In this document: positions 1 through 5,690 of the stretch, in pieces | Numbering within the stretch: position 1 is the first letter of the stretch | Layout of the letters: the number at the start of each line of letters is the position of its first letter | Made by a program: the position numbers and the translations under genes | The notes under the pieces: generated by a model | What the model was told of the DNA's origin: nothing | Seen by the model: only the letters and a program-made list of their open reading frames with translations | Database searches by the model: none | From: an uncultured Rhodospirillales bacterium | Lineage (GTDB): Bacteria; Pseudomonadota; Alphaproteobacteria; Rhodospirillales; Defluviicoccaceae | Assembly (NCBI GenBank): GCA_937127205.1 | Contig: CAKZLS010000376.1 | Span: 1 to 5,690 of the forward strand | Reading direction: 5' to 3' | DNA: 5,690 nucleotides

Positions 1-24
1 TTCAAGTCGGTCACTTAATCAAAC

Positions 25-44
25 CTACCGGCTTCAGCCGGTAG
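25..44 (+). terminator. Perfect hairpin, probable terminator of an upstream gene
   Basis: An 8-bp perfect stem (CTACCGGC / GCCGGTAG) closes a TTCA tetraloop. It is preceded by the A-rich ATCAAAC and followed by TGCTTTAGTT, which is only a partial T tract. The most natural reading is a rho-independent terminator of a gene that ends left of the window. The complementary strand also carries a T-rich stretch (GTTTGATT) after the stem, so it could work in both directions. It could instead be a small intergenic repeat element. The stem is seen directly; its function is inferred. Confidence 0.5.
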
Positions 45-52
45 TGCTTTAG

Positions 53-81
53 TTGAACACTGTTAAGTTATCAAGCAGTAT
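53..81 (+). promoter_or_regulatory. Weak candidate sigma-70-type promoter in AT-rich stretch
   Basis: TTGAAC (53-58) resembles a -35 box (TTGACA), and 17 bases later CAGTAT (76-81) is a poor -10 match. The main support is context: positions 41-100 are about 30% G+C by eye count, far below the rest of the window, and lie just after the hairpin at 25-44. If used, it would give a leader of about 320 nt for the protease gene. Several other poor box pairs can be drawn here, so the exact position is a guess. Confidence 0.2.
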
Positions 82-394
82 TTTGAAACTTGTTCATTTT
101 TGGGGCGCGAAATCACAACCTAGCCGACGCCGTTAACGCGATCTTTACCGCGGTCTCCTATGTATTTACGCGGCTCGGGCGAGCGCAATCATGGCTTGAT
201 CGGAGTAGCGCGGTTCGGACACAGGTGCCCTTCCTGAACCATCATTTCTTCGTCGGTCTGCGGGCCAGAATGCTCAACGAATGGGACGGCAGTTATCCCG
301 TTGATCGCTGCGCGCCGAAGAAATCCCGATTGCTCGGCCAGAACGGGTGACACGCAAAGCGCCTGCGCGGGTGATTCCGGTTCAATCTCGTAAA

Positions 395-399
395 AAGGA
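395..399 (+). promoter_or_regulatory. Shine-Dalgarno site of the RTX protease gene
   Basis: AAGGA inside AAAAAGGAAA lies 11 nt before the ATG at 411, a slightly long but workable spacing. The in-frame stop TGA at 372-374 leaves no other ATG, GTG or TTG between it and 411, so this site and the stop together fix the start. Confidence 0.7.
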
Positions 400-410
400 A
401 ATCGTCGCCT

Positions 411-1853
411 ATGCACAATTTTTGGCAATCAAAGTTGAACCAAGCGTTTGCCGAACCGTTTGTCGCCCAGACTTTTCTCGGTGGGTTGCATGACTTGTTC
501 AGCAACGCTGATTGGTTCCACTTTTTTGACGGCGGGTTCAAGCCGCGCGGCGAGGATGCCGAACCGGCCCAGAATGAAGATGCATGCCATGGACATGGCC
601 ATGGCATCCCCGAACCCGACGACGACGCGCCCGACGTGATCACCGTCGATTGGGTGCACGAGATCGACATGCCGGAGCTCGACGGGTTGTTGACGTCGAC
701 CGGCTCCAGCGGCGCTGACTCCCTCGTGGGGTCATCCGGCAAGGATACCATCAGCGGTCTCGGCGGCAATGACACGCTGAAAGGCAAGGGCGGCAGCGAC
801 CTGATCGACGGCGGCGACGGTAACGACAAGCTGATCGGCGGCGGTGGCGCCGATACGTTGATCGGCGGCGCCGGCAACGACAAGCTGATCGGCGGCTCCG
901 GAAACGACGTCTTCGTGATGGGGAAGAACGGCGGTAACGATAGCATCCGCGGGGTTTCCTCGGGCGATAAAATCGACGTCCGCGATCTTGGCATCACCGA
1001 ATTCTCGGAGCTGCAAGACGACATCACCACAATTTCTTCCACTAAGTTGAAAATCGATTTCGGCGGCAGCTCGGTGACCTTGGTCAAGCCCAAAACTCCG
1101 TTGGGTTCCGACAGCTTTATTTTCGCCGATGGTTCCACCCCGGATGACCCGCCGCCGCCGCCCGATGACCCTCCCTCGGCCGGCGATAAGGGGGATTTCG
1201 ACATCACCATCATCTATACGGGGTCATGGACGGCGAGCTTGAAGAGCGCATTCTCCGAGGCGGTCGACGTGTTTGAATCGATTATCTGGGGCGATGAGCC
1301 GAGTGCCACCGTGTCGGTCGGCGGAAATACAATGCTGGTCGACGACATCGCCATCTCCGCCCAGCTCGTCGACATCGACGGGGTGGGCGGTGTGCTGGGT
1401 TCCGCGGGACCGACCGCCATCCGTTCCTCCAGCTACCTGCCGATAGCGGGGAACATGCGCTTCGATAGCGCCGACGCGGCACGCCTGAACAGCATGGGCC
1501 TTTGGGACGACGTCATCAAACACGAGATGGCGCATGTGCTCGGCTCCGCAACCCTGTGGCAACACAAGGGGCTGCTCTCCGGCACCAACACGTCCAATCC
1601 GCTGTACCACGGGGTTGGAGGGATGGAGAAGTACGGCGAAGCCCGCGGTGCCGGCAGTCCGGTTCCGATCCCGGTCGAGCAAGACGGCGGTCCCGGCACG
1701 GCGCTAGGACACTGGGACGAGCAGACCTTTGGTAACGAGTTGCTGACGGGATATTTGAATGCGGGAAGCAATCCCCTGAGCGAGATGTCGGCGGCCTCAT
1801 TCGGCAATCTTGGGTACGACCTCGCCCCGGAAGAAAACTGGCTTATCGGATAA
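411..1853 (+). CDS. RTX-repeat leishmanolysin-like (M8) zinc metalloprotease
   Basis: This 480-residue protein is probably exported and cleaves proteins with a zinc-dependent active site. The first 97 residues have no obvious Sec signal peptide and include a His-Gly run (H60-G65) and an acidic stretch. Residues 99-170 are eight RTX nonapeptides of GGxGxDxLx type, expected to form a Ca2+-binding beta-roll. Residues 171-240 look like the domain that normally follows such rolls (GDKIDV at 185-190). A Pro/Asp linker (about 244-256) leads to the protease domain (about 262-480). There HEMAH (371-375) is the HExxH zinc motif, followed by L-G; a third His lies in GHWDE (H434) before FGNELLTG, and M459 in LSEMS is the likely Met-turn. 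This spacing, with the third His far downstream, is the leishmanolysin pattern rather than the serralysin HExxHxxGxxH. RTX proteins usually leave by type I secretion with the signal at the extreme C terminus, but here the C terminus is catalytic. The secretion route is therefore open; no transporter gene is in the window. The start is fixed by an upstream in-frame stop and a ribosome binding site. Confidence 0.9.
   Translation: MHNFWQSKLNQAFAEPFVAQTFLGGLHDLFSNADWFHFFDGGFKPRGEDAEPAQNEDACHGHGHGIPEPDDDAPDVITVDWVHEIDMPELDGLLTSTGSSGADSLVGSSGKDTISGLGGNDTLKGKGGSDLIDGGDGNDKLIGGGGADTLIGGAGNDKLIGGSGNDVFVMGKNGGNDSIRGVSSGDKIDVRDLGITEFSELQDDITTISSTKLKIDFGGSSVTLVKPKTPLGSDSFIFADGSTPDDPPPPPDDPPSAGDKGDFDITIIYTGSWTASLKSAFSEAVDVFESIIWGDEPSATVSVGGNTMLVDDIAISAQLVDIDGVGGVLGSAGPTAIRSSSYLPIAGNMRFDSADAARLNSMGLWDDVIKHEMAHVLGSATLWQHKGLLSGTNTSNPLYHGVGGMEKYGEARGAGSPVPIPVEQDGGPGTALGHWDEQTFGNELLTGYLNAGSNPLSEMSAASFGNLGYDLAPEENWLIG
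705..920 (+). repeat. Eight RTX nonapeptide repeats (27-bp period)
   Basis: This is a 216-bp in-frame tandem array inside the protease gene, giving eight nine-residue units (residues 99-170): SSGADSLVG, SSGKDTISG, LGGNDTLKG, KGGSDLIDG, GDGNDKLIG, GGGADTLIG, GAGNDKLIG, GSGNDVFVM. The pattern matches the calcium-binding RTX consensus; outer units are degenerate and inner ones near ideal. At DNA level, a 21-nt stretch at 822-842 recurs identically at 876-896, two units apart, suggesting recent unit duplication or exchange. Confidence 0.9.
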
Positions 1854-1871
1854 CACGCGCATGCTGGCGGT

Positions 1872-1901
1872 GATCCCCGCTCGGAATACTCGGGCGGGAT
1901 C
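1872..1901 (+). terminator. Imperfect hairpin after the protease gene, possible terminator
   Basis: GATCCC (1872-1877) pairs with GGGATC (1896-1901). After one bulged base (C1878), GCTCG (1879-1883) pairs with CGGGC (1891-1895) including one G-T pair, leaving a 7-nt loop. It lies 18 nt after the protease stop codon. No T tract follows, so intrinsic termination is doubtful; it may act as an mRNA 3' end or be chance in GC-rich DNA. Confidence 0.35.
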
Positions 1902-1982
1902 CATCGGTCTCATCACTTCGTCCTAACGTTGTCGTGAGGCGAGGTTTGCGCGGAGCGGTGCCGCATCTACATACCGGGTGTC

Positions 1983-3398
1983 ATGGACACGCCCGCGCAC
2001 CAATCGCAAGACCTGCTCGTTTCACGCCCAACCGGGGAGACGCTGGCCGCGTTCTGGACCCGCGCCGCCGGACAATTCGCCGAGCGCGTGGCGGTGCGGG
2101 CCGATGGCGCCGAGATCGCCTACTGGGAACTGGATTTGAAGGCGCGGACCCTGGCCGCCGGGCTCGCCGACGCAGGGCTCAGGCCCGGCGATATCTGCGG
2201 CCTGCATCTCGAGCGCTCCGTCGACTGTGTGGTCTCGGTCCTCGCGGTCACCCTGGCCGGTGCCGCGTGGTTGCCGCTCGATCCGGTCTACCCGGCCGAG
2301 CGTTTGCGTGTGATGGCCGGCGACGCGCGGATCCGGCATATCATCAGCGATCGGGACACCGCGTCTTTGCGCCTCGACCCGTCGGTCCAGGTGCACCCGC
2401 CGGGCCTATCCGGCGGCCCGCACGCGCCCTTTCCGGAGCGTGGGCCGAATGCGGGTCCGGAACCGGACCATTTGGCCTATGTCATCTATACATCGGGATC
2501 GACCGGTCGACCCAAGGGCATCCAGATCGAGCATCGAAGCCTGATGGCTTTCCTCGGATCGATGCGGAAGCTGCTTCCGTCCGAAGCCCTTTCCAACGTC
2601 TTTTCGCTCAGCTCGCCCAGTTTCGACATCTCGCTGCTCGATTTGTTCCTCCCTCTTGGCACCGGCGGCACGGTTATCCTGGCGACGCGCGCCCAAGCCC
2701 GCGATGGCCGCTTGCTGGCGGCGGCGCTAGAGACCGAGCGCCCCAGCCTGTTGCAGGCCACGCCGGCCACGTGGCGGATGTTGTTGGCGGCCGGCTGGAA
2801 GGGTCACGAGGGCCTCACCGTGCTTACCGGCGCCGAGGCCATTGCGCCGGGCGTCGCCGGCGACTTGCTGGACCGGGCCGATTCCGTTTGGAACCTCTAC
2901 GGCCCGACGGAGACAACGGTTTGGGCAACGGCCGCGCGGCTGACCCGCGACCACGTGCGAGCAGGGACCATTCCCATCGGCCGTCCGCTGGCCCACGTGG
3001 ACATCTGTATCCTCGACGAACAGCGGAACACCGTCGCCGACGTCCAAATCGGGCAGCTTTACCTGCTCGGCCCCGGGCTGTCGCACGGCTATCTGGGGCG
3101 GCCGGATCTGACCGACAAGGCTTTCGTGATGCTCCCCGACGGCCGGGCCTACGCCACCGGCGACCGCGTCAGCCTGCGCCCGGATGGCCAGCTCGCGTTC
3201 CATGGCCGCGTCGACAACCAGATCAAGATCAACAGTTACCGGATCGAGCCGGCCGAGGTGGAGGCGGTACTGCGCGCACATCCCCGGGTTCGCGACGCGG
3301 CCGTCGCGGTGAACGCGCCCAACGCAGGCGAGCCGCGCATGGTCGCGTACGTCGTTCCCGAAACCTTCGATCCCGGCGGGCGGCGCCGGACCAGGCTA
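1983..3398 (+). other. Adenylation domain, N-terminal core (A1-A8), glycine-type pocket
   Basis: Core motifs appear in order: A2 LPLDPVYPAER (from 97), A3 YTSGSTGRPKG (169-179), A4 FDIS (214-217), A5 NLYGPTE (304-310), A6 GQLYLLGPGLSHGYL (from 357), A7 YATGD (390-394), A8 GRVDNQIKINSYRIEP (408-423). Aligned by eye to GrsA, the pocket residues are D215, I216, L219, Q258, L281, G283, L305, V313, W314, with K904 as the invariant Lys. D215 fits an alpha-amino acid substrate. The nine variable positions match the published glycine code except V for I at 313. A8 carries N-S where most NRPS A domains have R-G. Confidence 0.85.
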
Positions 3399-5690
3399 TC
3401 CGAGCATTGGCGCACGATTTGGACCCGAGAATACGACGCGGTGAGCGGTCATCTTGACGATCCCACCTTCAACACCGCCGGTCTGCGGAGCAGCTACGAC
3501 GGAAAACCCATCGCCGAGCCGGCGCTCCGCGAAATCTTTGAGAACACCTGCGAGCGGATTCGCGCGCTTCGCCCAAAGCGGATCCTCGATCTTGGTTGCG
3601 GCAGCGGTTTGGTGCTGTTTCGCCTCGCGCCTCAATGCGAGCGGTATGTGGGCGTCGATTTTTCCCACCAAGCCATCGGCAATTTGCGGCGCGAGACCGG
3701 ACGCCTCGGGCTCACGGGCGTCCGATTGCTCGAACAGGCGGTGGACAACCCCAGCCACATCGAGGCCGGCGGCTTCGATGTGGTCGTGCTCAATACGATC
3801 GTTCAGTACTTTCCCGATGTGGATTACCTCGAGGCGGTCCTCGACAACGCGCTTCGGGCGCTCCGTCCGGGGGGTACGGTGTTCGTCGGCGACGTGCGCG
3901 AACTCGGCGCGCTTGACGCGCTTTACGGTTCCATCGTCCGGTTCAAGGCGGGAAGTGAAGACGACCCGCGGCGCTTGTGCGCGGAGCTCGATCGCATCGC
4001 CGAGCGCGAGACCGAACTGGCCTTCGATCCCGGCTGGTTCGAGGCGTTCGCTGCCGCGCGCCCCGAGGTGACCGATGTGGCGGTCGCTTTTAAGGAAGGC
4101 CGGTTCGCCAACGAATTCACGGATTACCGCTACGACGTGGTCCTGCGCAAGGGCGGTGCCTCGGAGGCGCTGGAACCTTCCGTGATCTCCGCCGAGGACA
4201 TGGCCGGCACGGATCTCGATGGCCTTTGGCGGGCATTGGAGGACTGTTCATCGGAAAGTGTCCTGATAACCGATTTGCTCCATGCGCGACGGCGTGACGC
4301 GTTCGCCTTCCTTCAGTGCCTGGGGATTGACGGCCCTGACCTTGCCCGGGGATTGGCCGCCAACCCGTGCGACATCGCCATCGTTGGGAGCGCGTTCGGT
4401 TATCAGGTGGTTCCGCTCCCGGACCCGGCCGGGTCGCCGGCGCACTTCGCGGCGCTGCTGGTGCGGCGCGGCCCCACGGTCGATCTCTGGAGTCACCGGC
4501 CCCGCGGCGACTGGGTGATTCAATCATCGAAGCGACTCGACAATGGGCTGCAACAAAGCGTGGCGGTCCCGGGTCTGGACCATGGCGTGCTGATCGACGA
4601 TCTGCGCAATCGGGCCGGCGCTCATTTGCCCGCGCCCATGTGCCCCGCCCAGTATGTGATCCTGCGCGAGCTGCCACTCACACCGTCCGGAAAATTGGAC
4701 AGAAACGCTCTGCCGCCGCCTCCGGGCGGGCGCCCGAACCTAAGCGGAAACTTCGTCGCGCCGCGGGATACCTTGGAGGTCCGGATCGCCGCGCTCATAG
4801 GCGAGGTGCTCGGACTGAGCCCGTTGGGTGTTTCCGACGGCTTCTTCGATCTCGGCGGCGACTCCCTCGCGACGGTGGAATTTTTGCTCGCCATTGAGGA
4901 GCGTTTCGGCGTCGAAATGGAGATGGGGCAATTTCTCGAGCGGCCGACGGCGGAAGGTGTGGCCGCCTTTATCAACCACGAGCGCGACCACCGGCCGGCG
5001 TCGGCTCTTGTCACGCTGAGTGCTTCGGGAAATGACCAGCAGACTCCAGCAGACGGGCGGCCGCCGGTATATTTCATTCATGGCGCGGGTGGACTGGCGT
5101 TTACCGTGTTCGAGTTGGGGCAGGCGCTGCCGGGCGACCGGACCGTATTCGCCGTTCAGGATCCGGCCTGCGATCCCGGTATCGAGCCCGCGCGCCACGT
5201 CGAGCACATGGCCGCGGCCCTGATCGAGCAGATTATGACGGTTCAGCCAGTCGGCCCCTATTTCCTCTGCGGTCATTCCTTCGGCGGGTTGCTCGCCTAT
5301 GAAATGGCGGTCCAGTTGCGAGACCGCGGCCAGGCCATCGGTTTTCTCGGTATGCTCGACACGCCGACCCCGCCCGGCGCATCGACTGCCGAAGGTGCGG
5401 GCGCGCGCATCCGGATGTGGTGGCGGGAAGCCCGGTTCCTGGCGCAGATTCTCACTCAGGCCGGCCCCATGGCGGTGGACGGGTGCTATGTGCTTTTCGG
5501 CGGCGAGGCCCGCTATCAAAATACGATTAACGAGACGGAGCGGCGTTCCGTAGCGAACATCCTGCGCGGCTTGTGGACCAATGTTCTGTTCCGCTATTTC
5601 CATCACCGCGCGGGTCTGGCCTCTACCGTCGACCGTAATTCACGACTGCTGATGATGCGACAGCCCGGCATCCGGCGCTCCATTCACCTG
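1983..5690 (+). CDS. NRPS-like synthetase A-nMT-T-TE, predicted glycine N-methylating (partial, 3' cut)
   Basis: One frame of 1236 codons without a stop runs off the right edge. The protein begins directly with an adenylation domain; no condensation domain precedes it and the in-frame stop at 1935-1937 leaves no room for one. Order: A core (1-472), N-methyltransferase inserted between A8 and A9 (473-725), A C-terminal part with A10 (726-912), thiolation domain with S961 (927-997), thioesterase from 1027 with nucleophile S1099. The specificity residues spell DILQLGLVWK, nearly the known glycine code. Predicted reaction: ATP-dependent loading of glycine on the phosphopantetheine arm, SAM-dependent N-methylation to sarcosyl-S-enzyme, then TE-driven release or transfer. 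It is presumably cytoplasmic and needs a phosphopantetheinyl transferase encoded elsewhere. ATG 1983 is the only ATG, GTG or TTG start after the stop, but its ribosome binding site is poor (GGGTG at 1976-1980, too close). The thioesterase His and the C terminus lie outside. Architecture is certain by motif; substrate and product are predictions. Confidence 0.93.
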   Translation, partial: MDTPAHQSQDLLVSRPTGETLAAFWTRAAGQFAERVAVRADGAEIAYWELDLKARTLAAGLADAGLRPGDICGLHLERSVDCVVSVLAVTLAGAAWLPLDPVYPAERLRVMAGDARIRHIISDRDTASLRLDPSVQVHPPGLSGGPHAPFPERGPNAGPEPDHLAYVIYTSGSTGRPKGIQIEHRSLMAFLGSMRKLLPSEALSNVFSLSSPSFDISLLDLFLPLGTGGTVILATRAQARDGRLLAAALETERPSLLQATPATWRMLLAAGWKGHEGLTVLTGAEAIAPGVAGDLLDRADSVWNLYGPTETTVWATAARLTRDHVRAGTIPIGRPLAHVDICILDEQRNTVADVQIGQLYLLGPGLSHGYLGRPDLTDKAFVMLPDGRAYATGDRVSLRPDGQLAFHGRVDNQIKINSYRIEPAEVEAVLRAHPRVRDAAVAVNAPNAGEPRMVAYVVPETFDPGGRRRTRLSEHWRTIWTREYDAVSGHLDDPTFNTAGLRSSYDGKPIAEPALREIFENTCERIRALRPKRILDLGCGSGLVLFRLAPQCERYVGVDFSHQAIGNLRRETGRLGLTGVRLLEQAVDNPSHIEAGGFDVVVLNTIVQYFPDVDYLEAVLDNALRALRPGGTVFVGDVRELGALDALYGSIVRFKAGSEDDPRRLCAELDRIAERETELAFDPGWFEAFAAARPEVTDVAVAFKEGRFANEFTDYRYDVVLRKGGASEALEPSVISAEDMAGTDLDGLWRALEDCSSESVLITDLLHARRRDAFAFLQCLGIDGPDLARGLAANPCDIAIVGSAFGYQVVPLPDPAGSPAHFAALLVRRGPTVDLWSHRPRGDWVIQSSKRLDNGLQQSVAVPGLDHGVLIDDLRNRAGAHLPAPMCPAQYVILRELPLTPSGKLDRNALPPPPGGRPNLSGNFVAPRDTLEVRIAALIGEVLGLSPLGVSDGFFDLGGDSLATVEFLLAIEERFGVEMEMGQFLERPTAEGVAAFINHERDHRPASALVTLSASGNDQQTPADGRPPVYFIHGAGGLAFTVFELGQALPGDRTVFAVQDPACDPGIEPARHVEHMAAALIEQIMTVQPVGPYFLCGHSFGGLLAYEMAVQLRDRGQAIGFLGMLDTPTPPGASTAEGAGARIRMWWREARFLAQILTQAGPMAVDGCYVLFGGEARYQNTINETERRSVANILRGLWTNVLFRYFHHRAGLASTVDRNSRLLMMRQPGIRRSIHL
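3399..4157 (+). other. Inserted SAM-dependent N-methyltransferase domain
   Basis: Residues 473-725 interrupt the A domain between A8 and A9, the usual place for NRPS N-methyltransferases. Seen in order: an SSYDGKPI entry motif (503-510), the SAM-binding motif I ILDLGCGSG (534-542), an acidic residue ending the next strand (D559 in GVDFS), the family-typical VLNTIVQYFPD (602-612), a GGTVFVGDVR strand (630-639), and the closing YRYDVVLRK (715-723). None of these motifs is damaged, so the domain is probably active. It should methylate the alpha-amino group of the T-bound amino acid rather than oxygen or carbon. Confidence 0.85.
4158..4718 (+). other. Adenylation domain, C-terminal part (A9-A10)
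   Basis: Residues 726-912 resume the A domain after the methyltransferase. The stretch VLITDLLHARR occupies the place of the linker strand usual in methyltransferase-interrupted A domains, and LPLTPSGKLDRNAL (897-910) is a clear A10 with the catalytic Lys at 904. The adenylation fold can therefore be completed across the insertion. Confidence 0.75.
4761..4973 (+). other. Thiolation (peptidyl carrier) domain
   Basis: Residues 927-997 are a standard carrier domain. FFDLGGDSL (954-962) contains the phosphopantetheine attachment serine S961 (codon 4863-4865). It should hold glycine and then N-methylglycine as a thioester, between the A-nMT unit and the thioesterase. Confidence 0.92.
5061..5690 (+). 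other. Type I thioesterase domain (truncated by window)
   Basis: From residue 1027 an alpha/beta-hydrolase fold begins with VYFIHGAGG (1029-1037, oxyanion region). GHSFGG (1097-1102) gives nucleophile S1099, and GMLDTP gives the probable acid D1126. About 210 residues are present of the 230-260 typical for this family, so the catalytic His is expected just beyond the edge. The visible end is an Arg-rich lid-like segment. It may hydrolyse, cyclise or transfer the T-bound aminoacyl group; the sequence does not decide which. Confidence 0.85.

Larger units (their letters stand above)
45..410. other. Non-coding leader upstream of the protease gene
   Basis: No supportable gene is seen here. After the AT-rich part (to about 100) the sequence becomes GC-rich. 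An open frame from a TTG at 90 to 350 on the + strand and one from 428 to 189 on the - strand give proteins with no recognisable motif and no clear ribosome binding site. No tRNA, repeat array or insertion-sequence end was noticed. The stretch is best treated as an untranslated leader, or as a decayed remnant that cannot be identified by eye. Confidence 0.5.

Noticed and set aside
90..350. Small 86-residue + strand gene in the leader
   Set aside because: It would start with TTG in AT-rich sequence without a convincing ribosome binding site and resembles no known protein.
705..920. Tandem repeats considered as a CRISPR or satellite array
   Set aside because: The 27-bp period is in frame, has no unique spacers, and encodes calcium-binding nonapeptides.
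293..1213. 306-residue open frame on the - strand across the RTX region
   Set aside because: It is antisense to the RTX repeats. Its Ser/Pro/Leu-rich repetitive protein is the mirror of the Gly/Asp codon pattern, while the + frame has recognisable RTX and protease motifs.
411..1853. Serralysin (M10) protease
   Set aside because: After HEMAH the sequence lacks the close third His of HExxHxxGxxH; the third ligand is most likely H434 in GHWDE, as in leishmanolysins.
1934..3457. 507-residue + strand frame starting with GTG at 1934
   Set aside because: It overlaps the A domain in another frame, is extremely rich in Arg, Ala, Pro and Gly, and shows no family motif; a typical shadow in GC-rich DNA. 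The frame from 1983 carries all A-domain motifs.
3454..4071. 205-residue + strand frame inside the methyltransferase region, considered as a sign of a frameshift
   Set aside because: The frame from 1983 stays open through the whole region and holds the methyltransferase motifs in order, so no frameshift is needed.
4740..5606. 288-residue - strand frame opposite the T and TE domains
   Set aside because: No recognisable motif; it lies opposite clear LGGDS and GHSFGG motifs of the + strand frame.

Overview
The window is GC-rich bacterial DNA with two genes on the + strand and no convincing gene on the - strand. A protein with hemolysin-type (RTX) calcium-binding nonapeptides, high-GC codon use and an interrupted NRPS domain suggest a proteobacterium, most likely an alphaproteobacterium. 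This is an inference from style; there is no rRNA or other phylogenetic marker.

Layout. Positions 1-410 hold no convincing gene. They start with a perfect 8-bp stem hairpin (25-44), followed by a strikingly AT-rich stretch (about 30% G+C over 41-100, counted by eye) that could hold a promoter, then GC-rich leader sequence ending in a good ribosome binding site. Positions 411-1853 encode a complete 480-residue zinc metalloprotease of leishmanolysin (M8) type. Its eight RTX repeats lie upstream of the catalytic domain, the reverse of the usual order. A 129-bp gap (1854-1982) holds an imperfect hairpin. From 1983 to the right edge runs one uninterrupted frame of 1236 codons, still open at the edge. 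It encodes a one-module NRPS-like enzyme ordered adenylation (A), N-methyltransferase (nMT, inserted in A between core motifs A8 and A9), thiolation (T), thioesterase (TE). There is no condensation (C) domain.

The most interesting part is the NRPS-like protein. Residues at the ten specificity positions of the A domain read D-I-L-Q-L-G-L-V-W-K, one conservative change (V for I) from the code known for glycine (DILQLGLIWK). With a complete-looking SAM-dependent nMT, an intact phosphopantetheine serine (S961) and a GHSFGG thioesterase nucleophile motif, the simplest model is: glycine is adenylated, loaded on the T domain, N-methylated to sarcosyl-S-enzyme, then released or transferred by the TE. 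A compact module that makes sarcosine without a C domain is unusual. Its product could be free sarcosine, a sarcosine dimer or diketopiperazine, or an N-methylglycyl group passed to a partner encoded outside the window.

No direct functional link between the secreted-type protease and the NRPS-like enzyme is visible beyond adjacency and shared strand. The NRPS-like gene is cut by the window, so the thioesterase catalytic His, the true C terminus and the downstream partners cannot be seen.
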